From contig NW_004450287.1 of NCBI RefSeq assembly GCF_000321225.1, positions 2,457,620 to 2,521,619 on the forward strand: a DNA stretch of 64,000 bases. The letters run 5' to 3'. The stretch's first letter is position 1. Every line of letters starts with the position of its first letter. The position numbers and the translations under genes were made by a program. Positions 1 through 12,300 of this stretch are shown in pieces. The notes beneath the pieces were generated by a model. That model saw only the letters and a program-made list of their open reading frames with translations. It was not told the origin of the DNA and made no database searches. The DNA is from Odobenus rosmarus divergens (lineage: Eukaryota; Chordata; Mammalia; Carnivora; Odobenidae).

Positions 1-1229
1 TGGCTTTCTTACAAATGGCTCTGATCATGTTACCTATGATTTAATACTGCCTAAATAGTAAGGCCAAATATCTTACCTTGGCAAATGAAGTACCTTATGA
101 TGTGACATATGCCTTTTACCCCAACTTCATAGCTTGCTGTATTTACCTTTCCTTTCCTCTGGTCCTCTGCATAACCCCATGTTCCACCCAACTGAATTAC
201 TTTCAGTTTCTCAAATATTTGTCTTTATATAGATGGAAGTATATAATACATATCATTCTGCAGCTTGCTTTTTACCTAATGACATAAGATGAACCTTATA
301 AACATTTCCAAATATAAAAATCTGGGTATATTCACGTTATGAAAAAAACTGAACAGTGTTCAACTATCATGCAAATAGAACCTAGGAACACAGAGAAAAA
401 CAAAATAAATGAACCACACATAACTTCCACTGAGAACAGTACGGGTGACCAGACAAACTAAGGCCTCTGGCTATAAAATACCTAGCTAAAAAACCCAACT
501 TTTAAAACAGCTATGTGGGCAAGAAATAGAGGTAAGTCTCAGGGAACAAAAATGAAGAGAAATGAAAACAAGTGCCACCAGCATGTGTACTGACATAGCT
601 TTGGGTAGTGGGCAAAGGAGGAGTGATGAGAGGTTTCTTTTTGGTAACTTTGACCTTTAAACACCAAGAGGGAACAAGAGATGAGTCAGGCACATTTTAA
701 AGGCTAGTGACAAGAAAAGTGAGATACTCAGGAATAAAGTAAGGACTCTAAAGAGCTAAGCCATTAATAAAAGTCACTCATCAACATAGGAATACATCAA
801 GAAAGAATGTTTGTCTCATCCTGGCCTCTACATGGGAGAGGTAAAGTCTTCCCTGAAGAATCTCTAACCATGGGCTGATGCCTCATGTGGATTTTGGATT
901 GAATTTATACTATCACAATTAGTCAGAAATACCCAAGCTTAGAAAATAGTATAAAAATGGTCCAGGATCAATGATACTAAAGGTATCTCTGGAGAAGCAA
1001 ACAAACTTCTATAGAAGATGTACCCTCAACTTTGGCTGTTCAGTGTTCCTGGAGACAAAGTTATAATCAAAGTAAATTTACAATTCAAAATTACAAAACA
1101 CATTAGGATATCGTCCACTGAAATGAAGGATTAGAATTCCATAAACTTCAAATAGTATATTACTAGAAAAAGATTATAAAATATGAACATGTATAACGAC
1201 GTGAAAATATATTTTTAAAGCCACTATTA
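1..1229. other. SNX16 intron 5, mostly unassigned
   Basis: AT-rich intronic DNA. About 120-330 resembles an old LINE 3' region on the minus strand (weak). A minus-strand GTAAGA at about 70-75 looks like a donor, but the sequence before it encodes nothing SNX16-like. Nothing else is recognised. Confidence 0.5.
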
Positions 1230-1245
1230 AAAAATATCAAGTATA

Positions 1246-1436
1246 CTGGGTGCCTGGGTGGCTCAGTTGGTTAAGCGACTGCCTTCGGCTCAGGTCATGA
1301 TCCTGGAGTCCCAGGATCGAGTACCGCATCGGGCTCCCTGCTCAGCAGGGAGTCTGCCTCTCCCTCTACCTTCTTCCCTCTCATGCTCTCTCTCTACCAT
1401 TCTCTCTCTCTCTCAATAAATAAAAATCTTTAAAAA
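1246..1436 (+). mobile_element. CAN-SINE
   Basis: tRNA-Lys-like head (GGTGGCTCAGTTGGTTAAGC), pyrimidine-rich middle and AATAAA-rich tail. Flanked by target-site copies containing ATATCAAGTATA on both sides. It is in antisense direction to SNX16. Confidence 0.95.
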
Positions 1437-1508
1437 AAATATCAAGTATATCTGAGATAAAACAAAAGAATGTCAAGACATGAAAAGTATAGTCAATATT
1501 ATTAAGAT

Positions 1509-1736
1509 ACCCCCCCCTTTTTTTTTTTTAAAGATTTTACTTACTTATTTGACAGAGAAAGTGAGAGAGCACAAGCAGGGGGAATGGAGGTTCCCCCTGG
1601 AGGTCAGGCAGATGGAGAGGGAGAAGCAGGCTCCCAGCTGAGAAGGGAGACCGATGCAGGGCTCGGTCCCAGGACCCTGAGATCATGACCTGAGCTGAAG
1701 GCAGATGCTTAACCGATTGAGCCACCCAGGTGTCCC
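1509..1736 (-). mobile_element. CAN-SINE with exact 14-bp TSD
   Basis: Poly-T then GA-rich middle and a tRNA-like head ending at 1736. The TSD AATATTATTAAGAT is exact at 1495-1508 and 1737-1750. Confidence 0.95.
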
Positions 1737-1750
1737 AATATTATTAAGAT

Positions 1751-2817
1751 CTTAATGGAAGTATCAAATAGAATAATCTTGTCTGAAGACAATGGAGTGA
1801 ACTGGAAGCTAGAACTAAGAAAATTACAGAATTTATTCATTGAAGAATAAAACATAGGGAGATGGAGACAGATAACATGAAAGAAAGGTTAAGACAGATG
1901 GAAAAGGAAAATAACTAACACATAATATTTATAAATTGAGTTCCTAAAATAGAGAATGGAGAGAATGAGGAGAAGCAATACTCAGTGAGAAAACAGCAGA
2001 AAATTTTCAGAACTGATTAAATACTAGCATTTTCAGATTTGGGAAGAATAATGCATCCCAACGAAGACAAAAAAACAAAACAAAACACCACCCACACACA
2101 AAATAGTAAAACTGCAAATGGTAAAATCAAAGAGAAGGTCTCTAAAATACTAGGAAGCAAAAACAGTTTACTAGAAGGGGACAACAATGAACTGATAATA
2201 GATGTTTCACAGCAGCGGTCTACAGCAAAGGCAGCGGGAAAGACCTCAAAGCACTGAGAAGAAGGACTATCCAGGTGGAATTCTAGACCCAGTTAAACCA
2301 TACTTCAAGAATGAGAGCAAGATTAAAAAATTTCAGACATTAAAGACCTAAACATTACCAACACATATTCACTGAAACAACTATTAAACGATGTACTTTA
2401 AGAGCAGTTAACTGAGCCCCAATGGGAGGAGTGAGATGAAAGAACTAGGAATGGTGACGAAAGGAAGTGACAAGTGTGCATGTAATTAAAGGAAGCCATG
2501 GCTCACTTTCGGGAGGCTGTAAACAACTTGGTTCTAAATTATTTGATGAGAACAATATATGGCCATTAAATAAAAGACAGTGAATATAGAGCTTAGAAGC
2601 CAAGAGTAGAGGGGAAAAAGGGAAGAATGGAAACTCATTAAGTATATAAAAGGAAGGACAGGAGAAAAAGCAAGGTAAATAAAAGGTACAAAATAAAATG
2701 GCAGAAATAAATACACATATATTGATAATTACTGGACACATCACAATAAACTCACCACTTAAAAAACAGATTTTTCTGTTTGTATCAAAAACCAAAAACC
2801 TGCTTCTCTGTTGCTGA
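1751..2817 (+). mobile_element. Old L1/HAL1-like remnant
   Basis: Purine-rich strand with weak resemblance to the end of an old L1/HAL1 first ORF (for example the region around 2210-2350). No intact ORF. The family call is tentative. Confidence 0.4.
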
Positions 2818-2830
2818 CAAGAAATACACT

Positions 2831-3000
2831 TTTTTTTTTACGATTATTTATTTATTTGAGAGAGAGAGAGAGGGAGAGCACAGAGGGAGAAGCAGACTCC
2901 TCGCTGAGCAGAGAGCCCAACTTGGGGCTTGATTCCAGCACCCTGAGATCATGACCTGAGCCAAAGGCGGACTCAACTGACTGAGCCACCCAGGCTCCCC
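2831..3000 (-). mobile_element. CAN-SINE, first of a tandem pair
   Basis: Poly-T, a GAGA-rich middle and a complete tRNA-like head. Flanked by AAGAAATACACTTT (from about 2819) and AAGAAACACACTTT (from 3001). Confidence 0.93.
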
Positions 3001-3014
3001 AAGAAACACACTTT

Positions 3015-3238
3015 ATTATTATTATTTTAAAAGATTTTATTTATTCATTTGAGACAGAGAGATACAGAGAAAGCAAGAGCAGGAGCAGGGGGGAGAGGCA
3101 AAGGGAGAGGGAGAAGTAGACTCCCCAATGAGCCGGGAGCTCGATGCTGGGCTTGACGTGGGGCTCGATCCCAGGACCTGGAGATCATGACCCAAGCTGA
3201 AGGCAGATGCCCAACCATCTGAGCCACCCAGGTGCCCC
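3015..3238 (-). mobile_element. CAN-SINE, second of a tandem pair
   Basis: Starts directly after the right target-site copy of the previous SINE and is followed at 3239-3253 by a third copy of the same target sequence. Same orientation as its neighbour. Confidence 0.93.
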
Positions 3239-3444
3239 AAGAAACACACTTTAAATATAAAGATAGAAAAATATTTCTCAGGCAACAGGCAAATCTGCTT
3301 CCTCCCCCACAGAAGGCATAGTTTTATTAATCTCAGAGCAATGCATTTCAAGTGGAAAACTTGAGGCACAAAAAGAGTCACTACCTAATAATAAAAGGAA
3401 TGATTCACTAGGGATATTTCAACTAGAGAATTCCAAAAAAAAAA

Positions 3445-4054
3445 NNNNNNNNNNNNNNNNNNNNNNNNNNNNNNNNNNNNNNNNNNNNNNNNNNNNNNNN
3501 NNNNNNNNNNNNNNNNNNNNNNNNNNNNNNNNNNNNNNNNNNNNNNNNNNNNNNNNNNNNNNNNNNNNNNNNNNNNNNNNNNNNNNNNNNNNNNNNNNNN
3601 NNNNNNNNNNNNNNNNNNNNNNNNNNNNNNNNNNNNNNNNNNNNNNNNNNNNNNNNNNNNNNNNNNNNNNNNNNNNNNNNNNNNNNNNNNNNNNNNNNNN
3701 NNNNNNNNNNNNNNNNNNNNNNNNNNNNNNNNNNNNNNNNNNNNNNNNNNNNNNNNNNNNNNNNNNNNNNNNNNNNNNNNNNNNNNNNNNNNNNNNNNNN
3801 NNNNNNNNNNNNNNNNNNNNNNNNNNNNNNNNNNNNNNNNNNNNNNNNNNNNNNNNNNNNNNNNNNNNNNNNNNNNNNNNNNNNNNNNNNNNNNNNNNNN
3901 NNNNNNNNNNNNNNNNNNNNNNNNNNNNNNNNNNNNNNNNNNNNNNNNNNNNNNNNNNNNNNNNNNNNNNNNNNNNNNNNNNNNNNNNNNNNNNNNNNNN
4001 NNNNNNNNNNNNNNNNNNNNNNNNNNNNNNNNNNNNNNNNNNNNNNNNNNNNNN
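3445..4054. other. Assembly gap (610 N)
   Basis: 610 unknown bases. The left edge is a run of A; the right edge is the tRNA-derived half of a minus-strand CAN-SINE, so the gap probably holds the rest of that SINE and more. The open frame reported across it is made of N and has no meaning. Confidence 1.
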
Positions 4055-4146
4055 AGGGAGCCCGATGCGGGACTCAATCCCAGGACCCTGGGATCATGAC
4101 CTGAGCCGAAGGCAGACGCTTAAGCATCTGAGCCACCCAGGCGCCC
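4055..4146 (-). mobile_element. CAN-SINE head, cut by the gap
   Basis: Only the tRNA-like head and part of the body remain (GGATCATGACCTGAGCCGAA to GCGCCC). The rest is in the N gap. Confidence 0.9.
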
Positions 4147-4149
4147 ACA

Positions 4150-5640
4150 AATTGGCCAATTTTCTAAAACAAGAAATACATCAAAATTGAGCCCTAAAGA
4201 AACAGACAATCTGAATAAACTCTATTCATTAAAGAAACTTAATCAGCTGTTAAAAATCTACCCATAAAACTACTGAACAAACTAAAGAAAATATCAGACT
4301 CAGGTTGTTTTACAGGTGAGTTCTAATGAATACTCAAGGAATGAACAATACTGATCTTACTCAAATGGTTCTGGAGAAAAGAAAAAGAGACTATTCCTCA
4401 ACTTGTAAGACTAGTATAATCCTGATGCCAGATCCAATGACAATAACAGAGAGGAAAATTATATTGTAAAAATTCAAATAAAATCATTACAATCCAAATC
4501 CAGCAATTTAAAAAAATGCTGAATTAATGAGTTAATCCCAGAAGTGAATGTTTTATCATTTGAGAATCTATCAGTGTGATTTACGACATATCATATTAAA
4601 AAAACCCCATATGATCATCTTTATAGACAGAAGCAAAAGTATTAATAACATACACATACCACAACCTCTAGCAAAGTAGGAACAGAACTTCTTTAACATA
4701 AAAACAAAGATATAAACAAACACAACCCACAACTTCCAGCTGCTTGTAGGAAACATCATATCCAATGGTGAAAAACAGAATAATTTCCTTTAAAGTCAGA
4801 ACAGAAGAAAAGGATGTTTGCTATAACTGCTTCTATTTAAGTCTAAAGATCCCAGGTAGCACAAAAAAATATGAAAATGAATGAAAAGTATTAAGGATTA
4901 AAAAGGAAAACCACAATTGTTAGTATTTCAAGGGAAAGGATTATATATATAGAAAACCTAAAAGGATCTACAAACTAATGAGAGATTTCACCGAAGATGT
5001 AACATATAAAATATATATAAAACAATAATGGAACAGTAATAAATTAAAATATAATAGGGGCACCTGGGTGGCTCAGTCACTGAGTGTCTGCCTTTGGCTC
5101 AGGTCATGATCTCAGGGTCCTGGGACTGAGCCCCACATTGGGCTCCCTGATCAGTGGGGAGCCTGTTTCTCTCCCTGCCTGCCACCCCCCCTATTTGTTC
5201 TCTCTCTCTCTCGGTCAAATAAATAATAAAATCTTAAAAAAAGAATATAATAAAAATACCAATTATGATTAAAAAACCCCAAAATAATAAATTCTACAGG
5301 TTTCCCTAAAAGTTTCAGGAAAAAATTTAACCTTTATTGAAGACTTTTAAAAAAGACCTAAATAAAGCAAAGATCTTATTGATAGGAAGATTCAATTCTA
5401 TAATGACTCTCCTCTTCAAAATTAATCAATAAATGTATTATAATTCCAAACAAAATGCCACCAGGATCTTTCACGAAACTCACAAGTTGATTCTAAAATT
5501 CATATGGAAAAACAAATAGTCAATTTTGAAGACGAACAAGGAAGGGAAACCTTGCCTTGCCAGATTCAAAAATTATAAAGCCACAGTAATTAACACAGTA
5601 TGGACTCAATAAAGAAATAGAATAATTATCATAATAATAT
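4150..5640 (+). mobile_element. Old L1 ORF2 remnant, split by a SINE
   Basis: Degenerate L1 reverse-transcriptase-region sequence on the plus strand: the stretches around 4380-4760 and 5400-5600 match the usual order of L1 ORF2. The SINE at 5057-5240 interrupts it. Antisense to SNX16. Confidence 0.55.
5057..5240 (+). mobile_element. CAN-SINE
   Basis: Complete head and tail. The target AATATAATA appears before 5057 and again after the A-rich tail. Confidence 0.93.
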
Positions 5641-7000
5641 AAGCAAATAGAAATTCTGAAATTGAAAAGCACAATAGCTGAAGTGAAAAATTAACATGAG
5701 GGGCTGAACAGCAGGTGTGAAATGACAGAAAAATGAGTCAGTGAGCTTGAACATAGATCAATAGAAATTATTCAGTCTGAAGAACAGAGGAAAAATGAAA
5801 AGAAAATGAACAGCACTTCAGAAACACGTAGTACAATGTGAAGTGTACAAACATATGGGTAATGGGAATCCCAGAAGGAGAAGGGTAAGAGAAAAGGACT
5901 GAAAAATTATTTGAAGAAATAATGGCCAACAACTTCCTAAGTCTGATGTAGAGCATTAATCTGCGAAATCCAAGAAGCTCAATGAAGCCAAATTTTGATA
6001 AACACCTTGATATATCATAATCAAGCTGCTGAAAGTCAAAGAAAAAAGTCTTGAAAGTAGCAAGGGCAGAATGGCTCATCATGTCCATGGAAGCAATATA
6101 ATTAAAGGCTGACTTTTCATCAGAAACAATGGAAGCCAGAAGACAGAGGAATGACACAAAGTAGTGAAAGAAAAAAAACTATCAATAAAACTATCCTTCA
6201 TAAATGAACATTCCCAGTAAACAAAGACTGAGAATTTGTTGCCATCAGACCTGCCTTACAAAAAATACTAATGGAAGGAAGGCCTTGAAGCTGAAAGAAT
6301 GTGATACCAGATGATAATATCAATCCACAGCAAGGAATGAAGAGGGCTGGAAATAGTAAATATATGGATAAATATAAAAGAGTTTATAACATATTTTTCT
6401 CATTTCTTCTCTTAATTTCTTTATAAGAGAAAAGACTGTATAAAGAAATAATTATTACACTGTATTACTGGGTTTATGACATAGATTTAAAATACGTAAT
6501 AAATAATAGGGGTGTCTGGCTGGCTCAGTCAGTGGAGCATGTGACTCTTCATCTCAGGACCATGCTGGGCCTAGAGCTTACTTAAAAAAAATATGTAATT
6601 ATTATAGCAACACCAAGTGGGGGGACGCAAAAGATATACTGGAGCTAAGTTTATAATTCCCTGGAATTAAGCATTACTCTGAAGTAGACTGTTAAGATGC
6701 ATACCTTGAGCAACCATTAAAAAATAAAAAAGTAAAAATTTCTATAGAGGAATCAAACTGGCATACAAAAAATATTTATTTCACACAATAGTAGGCAGTA
6801 AAGGAGTACGAGGACCAAAACAGATGAGACAGATAGAAATAAACTGCAAAATGGCAGATGTAAAAGGTAAAGATGTCAGACTGAACAAAAGACCAAGACC
6901 CAACTATATGCTATATACAAGAGACAGACCTTAGATTGAAAGACACAAACTGAAAGCAAAAAAAAAAAGGGGGGGGGAGATATACTATGTAAAGAGTAGC
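5641..7000 (+). mobile_element. L1M, end of ORF1 to start of ORF2
   Basis: Order matches an old L1M: the ORF1 C-terminal region (about 5830-6270, with the segment encoding the AGRQH-like and KLSFINEH-like parts), the inter-ORF spacer, then the start of the ORF2 endonuclease near 6880-6960. Many stops. The sequence then jumps at about 7000 to the far 3' half of ORF2, an internal deletion. Confidence 0.6.
6509..6591 (+). mobile_element. Short CAN-SINE (head plus ACTTAAAA tail)
   Basis: Short subfamily form: tRNA-like head, then GAGCTTACTTAAAA without the GA/CT-rich middle. Degenerate. Confidence 0.8.
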
Positions 7001-7307
7001 CATAAGAAAGCTATAATAAACAAGACTGTGTGGTACTGGCACAAGGACAGGTAACTAGATCAATGGAAGAGAATTAAGAGTCCAGAAACAAACCCATTCC
7101 TTTGTTTATTTGATTTTTGATAAAGGTGCCAACACAATAAAGGGTATTGGCACAATTAGGTATCTACAGGAACTTAAGACCCTCATCTCATACCTTATAA
7201 ATATCAGGTCAGGATAGATTACAGACTGAATGTAAGAGCTGAAACTATAAAACTTCTAGAAAAAAAATGAAGGAGAAAACTTTTGTGATCCTGTGTTAGG
7301 TAAAGAG

Positions 7308-7421
7308 TTTTTTTTGTTTTTTTTTTTTAACGTAGGTTCCACGCCCAGCATGGAACTTGAACTCATGAGCCCGAGTTCAAGAGTTGGATGCTCTACCGAC
7401 TGAGATAGCCTGGTGCCCCTG
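7308..7421 (-). mobile_element. Short CAN-SINE inside L1M
   Basis: Minus-strand short form without the CT-rich middle. TSD GGTAAAGAG at 7299-7307 and 7422-7430. Confidence 0.88.
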
Positions 7422-8301
7422 GGTAAAGAGCTCTTAATGATACAACACCATAAGCCACAAAAAAAGTGATAAAATGAACTTCATTAAAATTAAAGACATT
7501 AGTACTTTAAAAGACATCATTAAGAAGATGAAAAGACACATACAGATCAGGAGAACATATTTGCAAATCAGATATCTGATAAAGGACTTCTATTCAAAAT
7601 AAAGAAGTCTTACAACTCAATAAAACAGCCAAACCAAAAAGAAGGGGGGGGGCAAAAGACTTAAATGGACAATTCATCAAACATATAAATGGCTAAAAGA
7701 CACATGAAAAAGTGATCAACATATTAAAAAAAAGTGACCAACATAAAAAATTAGGGAAATGCAAATTAAAACTATAGTACAATACCACTACACACCCACA
7801 AGAATGACTACACTCCAAAGACAGATAAATCACATTTATGAGGACACAGATAAACTGGAACTCTCAAATACTAGTGGTGGGAATGTAAAATGGTATAGCT
7901 ACTTCAAAAACAGTTTGTAAGTTTCTTTAAAAAGTTAAACATAATTTGCCATATAAGCAAATCTTCCATTTCTAGGGATCAATCCAAGAGGAATGAAGAC
8001 AAACGTCAACACAAAGCCTCTATGAGATTGTTCACAGCAGCATTATTCAAAATAGCACAAAACTGGAAACTATTCAAATGTCCAACTGGTGACTAGATAA
8101 CCAAAATGTGGTGTATGCATACAACGAAAAACCATGCAGCAACAAAAGTATTGCTATATATTCTATATATTCATAGAAGCTATATCATGGTTGACCCTCA
8201 AAAACATGATGCTAAGTGAAAGAATGTAGATGTAAAGATTATATACTGTATATGTTATGCATACTGCATTTGTAAAATATTATGTATATTGAATACTGAT
8301 C

Positions 8302-8336
8302 TCACACATACACACACACACACTCACGCACACACA
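8302..8336. repeat. CA microsatellite (imperfect)
   Basis: CA repeats interrupted by TA, CT and CG within the L1M 3'UTR. Confidence 0.9.
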
Positions 8337-8605
8337 ACTCTATTTACATAAAATGTCCAGAAAAGGCACATTTGTAGAAACTAAAAGCAGATCAGTAGTT
8401 GTCTGGAGCTGGGAGTGTTGGACTGATTGCAAAACGGCTTGCAGGAATTTTTTTCAAGGGAATTTCTAAAACTGAATTATGGTGATGGTGGCATAGTTCT
8501 ATAAATTTACTAAAAATTATTAAATTGAACATTTACAATGGAATAGCAAATAGCTAATTTTATGGATGCAATTTTTACTTCAATAAAGCTATTTCCAAAA
8601 AGCTA

Positions 8606-9275
8606 TGGCATTCACTCTAATAGAAAGAACAGATTCAGTTTAACTGAAAACATTACAAATCTACCAATTAAATCTGTTCCATTTAAATGCCATTGAACAT
8701 TTGGGGAAAAAAACTTGCATAAAATCCTTCCTAATCTATTATTACCAAATCTGTTTTGTGAATCTAGCCAATTGCTTCAAGAAATAGGCCACTCTAACAC
8801 GTCAATTAGCGTAATTTGAGGAGCATCGAGCTTGAGTTGAACTGATAACAAGACAGTAAGTTCTACTTCTGAAGGTACATTTTAATTGATTTTAATTGTA
8901 GGTTCTTTACTTTGATATCTAGATGGAAGAAAACTCAGCATACAAATAGCATTTTTCAATGTAGTAAAATAAATTTCTGTATGATTTTTTTCTTTTTTTT
9001 CAAATAGTAAAAATAAGGAGAAAAAAATGCAAGATTTAATTTTAGAGCTTCATTGATGGCATGACATGTATGAACTTTTATTTTTTTCACTGAACTAGGT
9101 TCATGTATTTCAATGAAAGACACCTTTGACTCAAACATTAAAAGCTTTCTGTGTAAAACTATGATGGTGTGAAATTATAATATTTTACTGTTTGCTATCC
9201 CATTCAAGAAACAATGTAGTTATTGTACTGTGTTATTTGTTCCCCTTTCCATGTGATATATAATACAGCACTTAC
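8606..9275. other. SNX16 intron 5, start
   Basis: AT-rich single-copy-looking DNA next to the exon 5 donor. No repeat family or gene recognised. Confidence 0.6.
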
Positions 9276-9345
9276 CCTGCTTTCTTCTAGGCTATCAAAT
9301 GGGCCTGGTGGATCATCCAGACAAAGAAATTCTCTCACTGCAAGG
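9276..9345 (-). CDS. SNX16: SNX16 exon 5: residues 204-227, end of PX domain
   Basis: Minus-strand translation is (C)[20 protein letters not shown] then ESR. The first base completes the codon split with exon 4. The acceptor AAAAG is preceded by a run of five C and 14 T; the donor GTAAGTG starts at 9275 and leaves phase 0. The segment forms the last PX helix ([11 protein letters not shown], a common PX-domain ending) and the link to the coiled coil. At 70 nt the exon is too short to stand out as an ORF. The next expected coding segment was not found between 1 and 9275. Confidence 0.93.
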
Positions 9346-12300
9346 CTTTTCAAAGGGGGAAAAAAAAAAAAAAGATAAGCTGGGGTACAAATAAGTTTAC
9401 CAAAGACAGAAAGCGAAAGTTACTTTGAAGATATACAGTGTTTTAAGCAAGTTGGTTTTGGGGATACACCAAAAGCAGCAAGTTGGTTTATGTGTTTTCA
9501 CACAACCAACCAAATACAAATATAAAATCTATAGAAGATACAAAGATTTTAAGCCATTTTCTAAGATCTTATGAACACAGAGACTGTAAATTCATACTGC
9601 AGGAGATAAAATATAAGTCAGAATAATGGTATAGGAAACCAACCTAAATGATGAATAGAAACAGTATTACTTCCAAAATTATTAATTTAAACTAATCTAA
9701 AAATGTCATTATCTTGTTATGAAGAAATACAATTTCTAATTTATACTTTATTTGTTTCATTGTCAGGCGATGCTTCTAAAGTAACTGAAAAGTATTTACT
9801 CTGAAACAAGTTAAAGATTTTTCTTGCAATCATGTTTATTACAGTAATTTACACATATATTTTCCCTGAAGAGTTTAAGAGAAAAAAATACTGAATAACT
9901 CATTTCTGAATTACCATAAATTTCAAAATAATGAAATACAGTTGACCCTTCAACCACACAGGGGTTAGGGGTGCTGACCCCCTGTGTAGCTGAAAATCTG
10001 CATATAACTTTTGACTCTTCAAAAAGTTAACTAGTAATAGCCTACTGTTGACTGGAAGCCTTCTCCTTAACATAAATGGTCAATTAACCCATATATTGTA
10101 TATTATATACTGCATTTTTACAATAAAGTAAGCTAGAGAAATGAAAATGTTATTTAGAAAATCATAAGGAAAATACATTTATAGTATTATGCTGTAAAAA
10201 AATCTGTGTATGAGAGGATCTGTGCAGTTCAAAGCTGTGTTATTCAAGGGAGCAACTGTAATATGGTATTGTTGTCTTTGGCAATTATCAGAAATAGGTT
10301 AAAACAGTAGAAAACTTATTAACTTCCTTGTTACAAAAATACTCACCTTTCTAAAAGCAATTTTGGACTGAGAGGCAACTCTGTGTGCATGTTAGAACAA
10401 ATATGGAGACTTAAAATTTTTAGGTATAAAAGGATAAAAATATATTTTGATGTACTGTATAGATGTCAACCTATGCTGAAAAGGGGATGTACATTGGGGT
10501 TCATACTGGGTCAGATGGATCGATGATGACAGGGGATGGTCTTGAAGAGACAAATGGGTGGAATATACAGTGAAGCCTTTCAAAAGTAAACATAATGTGA
10601 ATTAGTATAGAGAGTGGTGTTAAGAAATTAATCCAGAAGATCACAAAGACAGAAAAAAGAGGAGTAAATCTGTGGACGATAAAATCTTGACAATACAGGT
10701 AATAAAGGACACAGAGTCAGGGAAACTGAGAAAAAACTTGAGTATTCATAATCATGAAATAATAGATACGGAAAGGATCTTAAATGTGATCTAGCTGCTT
10801 TTTAAAAAATGTGATCCATAGTATGCTTTTTATCCTTTTCATGTGTTCAGCCAAGAGTGTACCTAAACACCTCCAGGAATAGGGAATGTTCCACCTCTTA
10901 GAATAAACCATCTGATGTCTGAAAAATACTAAAAATTAGAGAATTATTTCTTCTACTGAGCTAAAATTTTTCTCCCTGCAGCTTCTACTCATGAATCTTA
11001 GTTCTGCTTTTGAGTCATTCAGGGCAAATCTAAGTCCTTTCTCACCTGATAACCCTAAAAGCACGTTGAGAATGTTACAGTTCCTCTAACCTTATATTCC
11101 CCCAAAGCAATACTAATACACTATTTTTTTTTTTTTATCCTGTAACAAAATTTACTGTGTACTTACAGCCTGTATGGTCTCTGCACTTATGGAACCAACA
11201 TTTTTTCCCCAGTTTTACTGAGGTGTAACTGACAATTAAAAATTGTATATTATTTAAGATGTACAACTTGATTTAAGTATACACTGTGAAATGTGAACTA
11301 CAATCAAGTTAATTAACATATCTATCACCCCACAAAGTTATCATTTCTAATTTAAAGTACATTTCACACACAGGGCTTTCATATATCCTATTTCATTTAA
11401 TTTTCACAATAATCATGTGAGGTGAAGACAGGCATTACATTTCCATTTTACAAATGATCCAAAGTTCAGAGAGTTAAAATCCATACAAGTGCAAGTGGTA
11501 GAGCAAGACCTTAAATCTGTCTTCCGAGCAAAAATATGTGCCTTTCACCTTTAAATTCTTTTCTGTTATATTATGGGTCACTTGGATCCTTTCCCCTTGC
11601 TGGTCACTTCCCTCAGAAAACATTAAATTGTCTGTATCCTTTAACCACGGCCTCTAGAATACTGCAATTGGTCTAAAAGCACAGAGAAGAACAGGACCAC
11701 CACACATTCTTTTGGTTTAGCTATTTATACTTTTATCCTCTCATTATCAGAGAACCAACTATTAGGCAAAAAATGAGTCACAGGAAATAAACTGATCTTG
11801 GGACTGAGAGGTCAAAAGTCTAGATGAAACCCTGAGAAGAGCCTTTAATATTGATAAGGAAAGTGCACAGAAGTTTACAGAAGGGCCTTTTTTTCTTTTT
11901 AAACTTTCAGTATATGATAACTCAATGTGAGACATTGTTTTCTTATAGCTTTATACCCAGACTTCCTCATTCTTTAGGAACATTTTTATGTTTGCAAATT
12001 ACTCTATTGAAATGCTGCTGCTATGAGACAAAGTAGTTAAGGGAATATATGTATCTCTTTTTATACCTTTGACTTATAGTAGAAATTTAGCCCAAGATCC
12101 ACAGTGATGTTGACAATGTACCCAGCTGTATATCTTTTTTGGAATGCCTTTTCTATTTCATTCTCCTTCCCTAAACATCTTTATGATCTATATTACCTCC
12201 CCATGACTTATTTATTTTACAACTGGAAGTCTGTAGCTCTTAATCCCCTTCACCCAATATATAGCATAGAGAATATAGTCAGTAGTAACTTGGCAATAAC

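Larger units (their letters stand above)
7005..8605 (+). mobile_element. L1M 3' half of ORF2 and 3'UTR
   Basis: Sequence follows the L1 ORF2 C-terminal half in order (from the GTACTGGCACAAGGACAG segment onward), then a 3'UTR ending near the CAATAAA at 8580-8586. Broken by stops, a short SINE and a CA repeat. Antisense to SNX16. Confidence 0.8.

Noticed and set aside
72..140. Donor-like GTAAGA on the minus strand as a sixth SNX16 coding exon
   Set aside because: The sequence before it does not encode the expected coiled-coil residues and looks like old LINE DNA.
3385..4077. A 230-codon open frame across the gap
   Set aside because: It consists almost only of N; it is an artefact.
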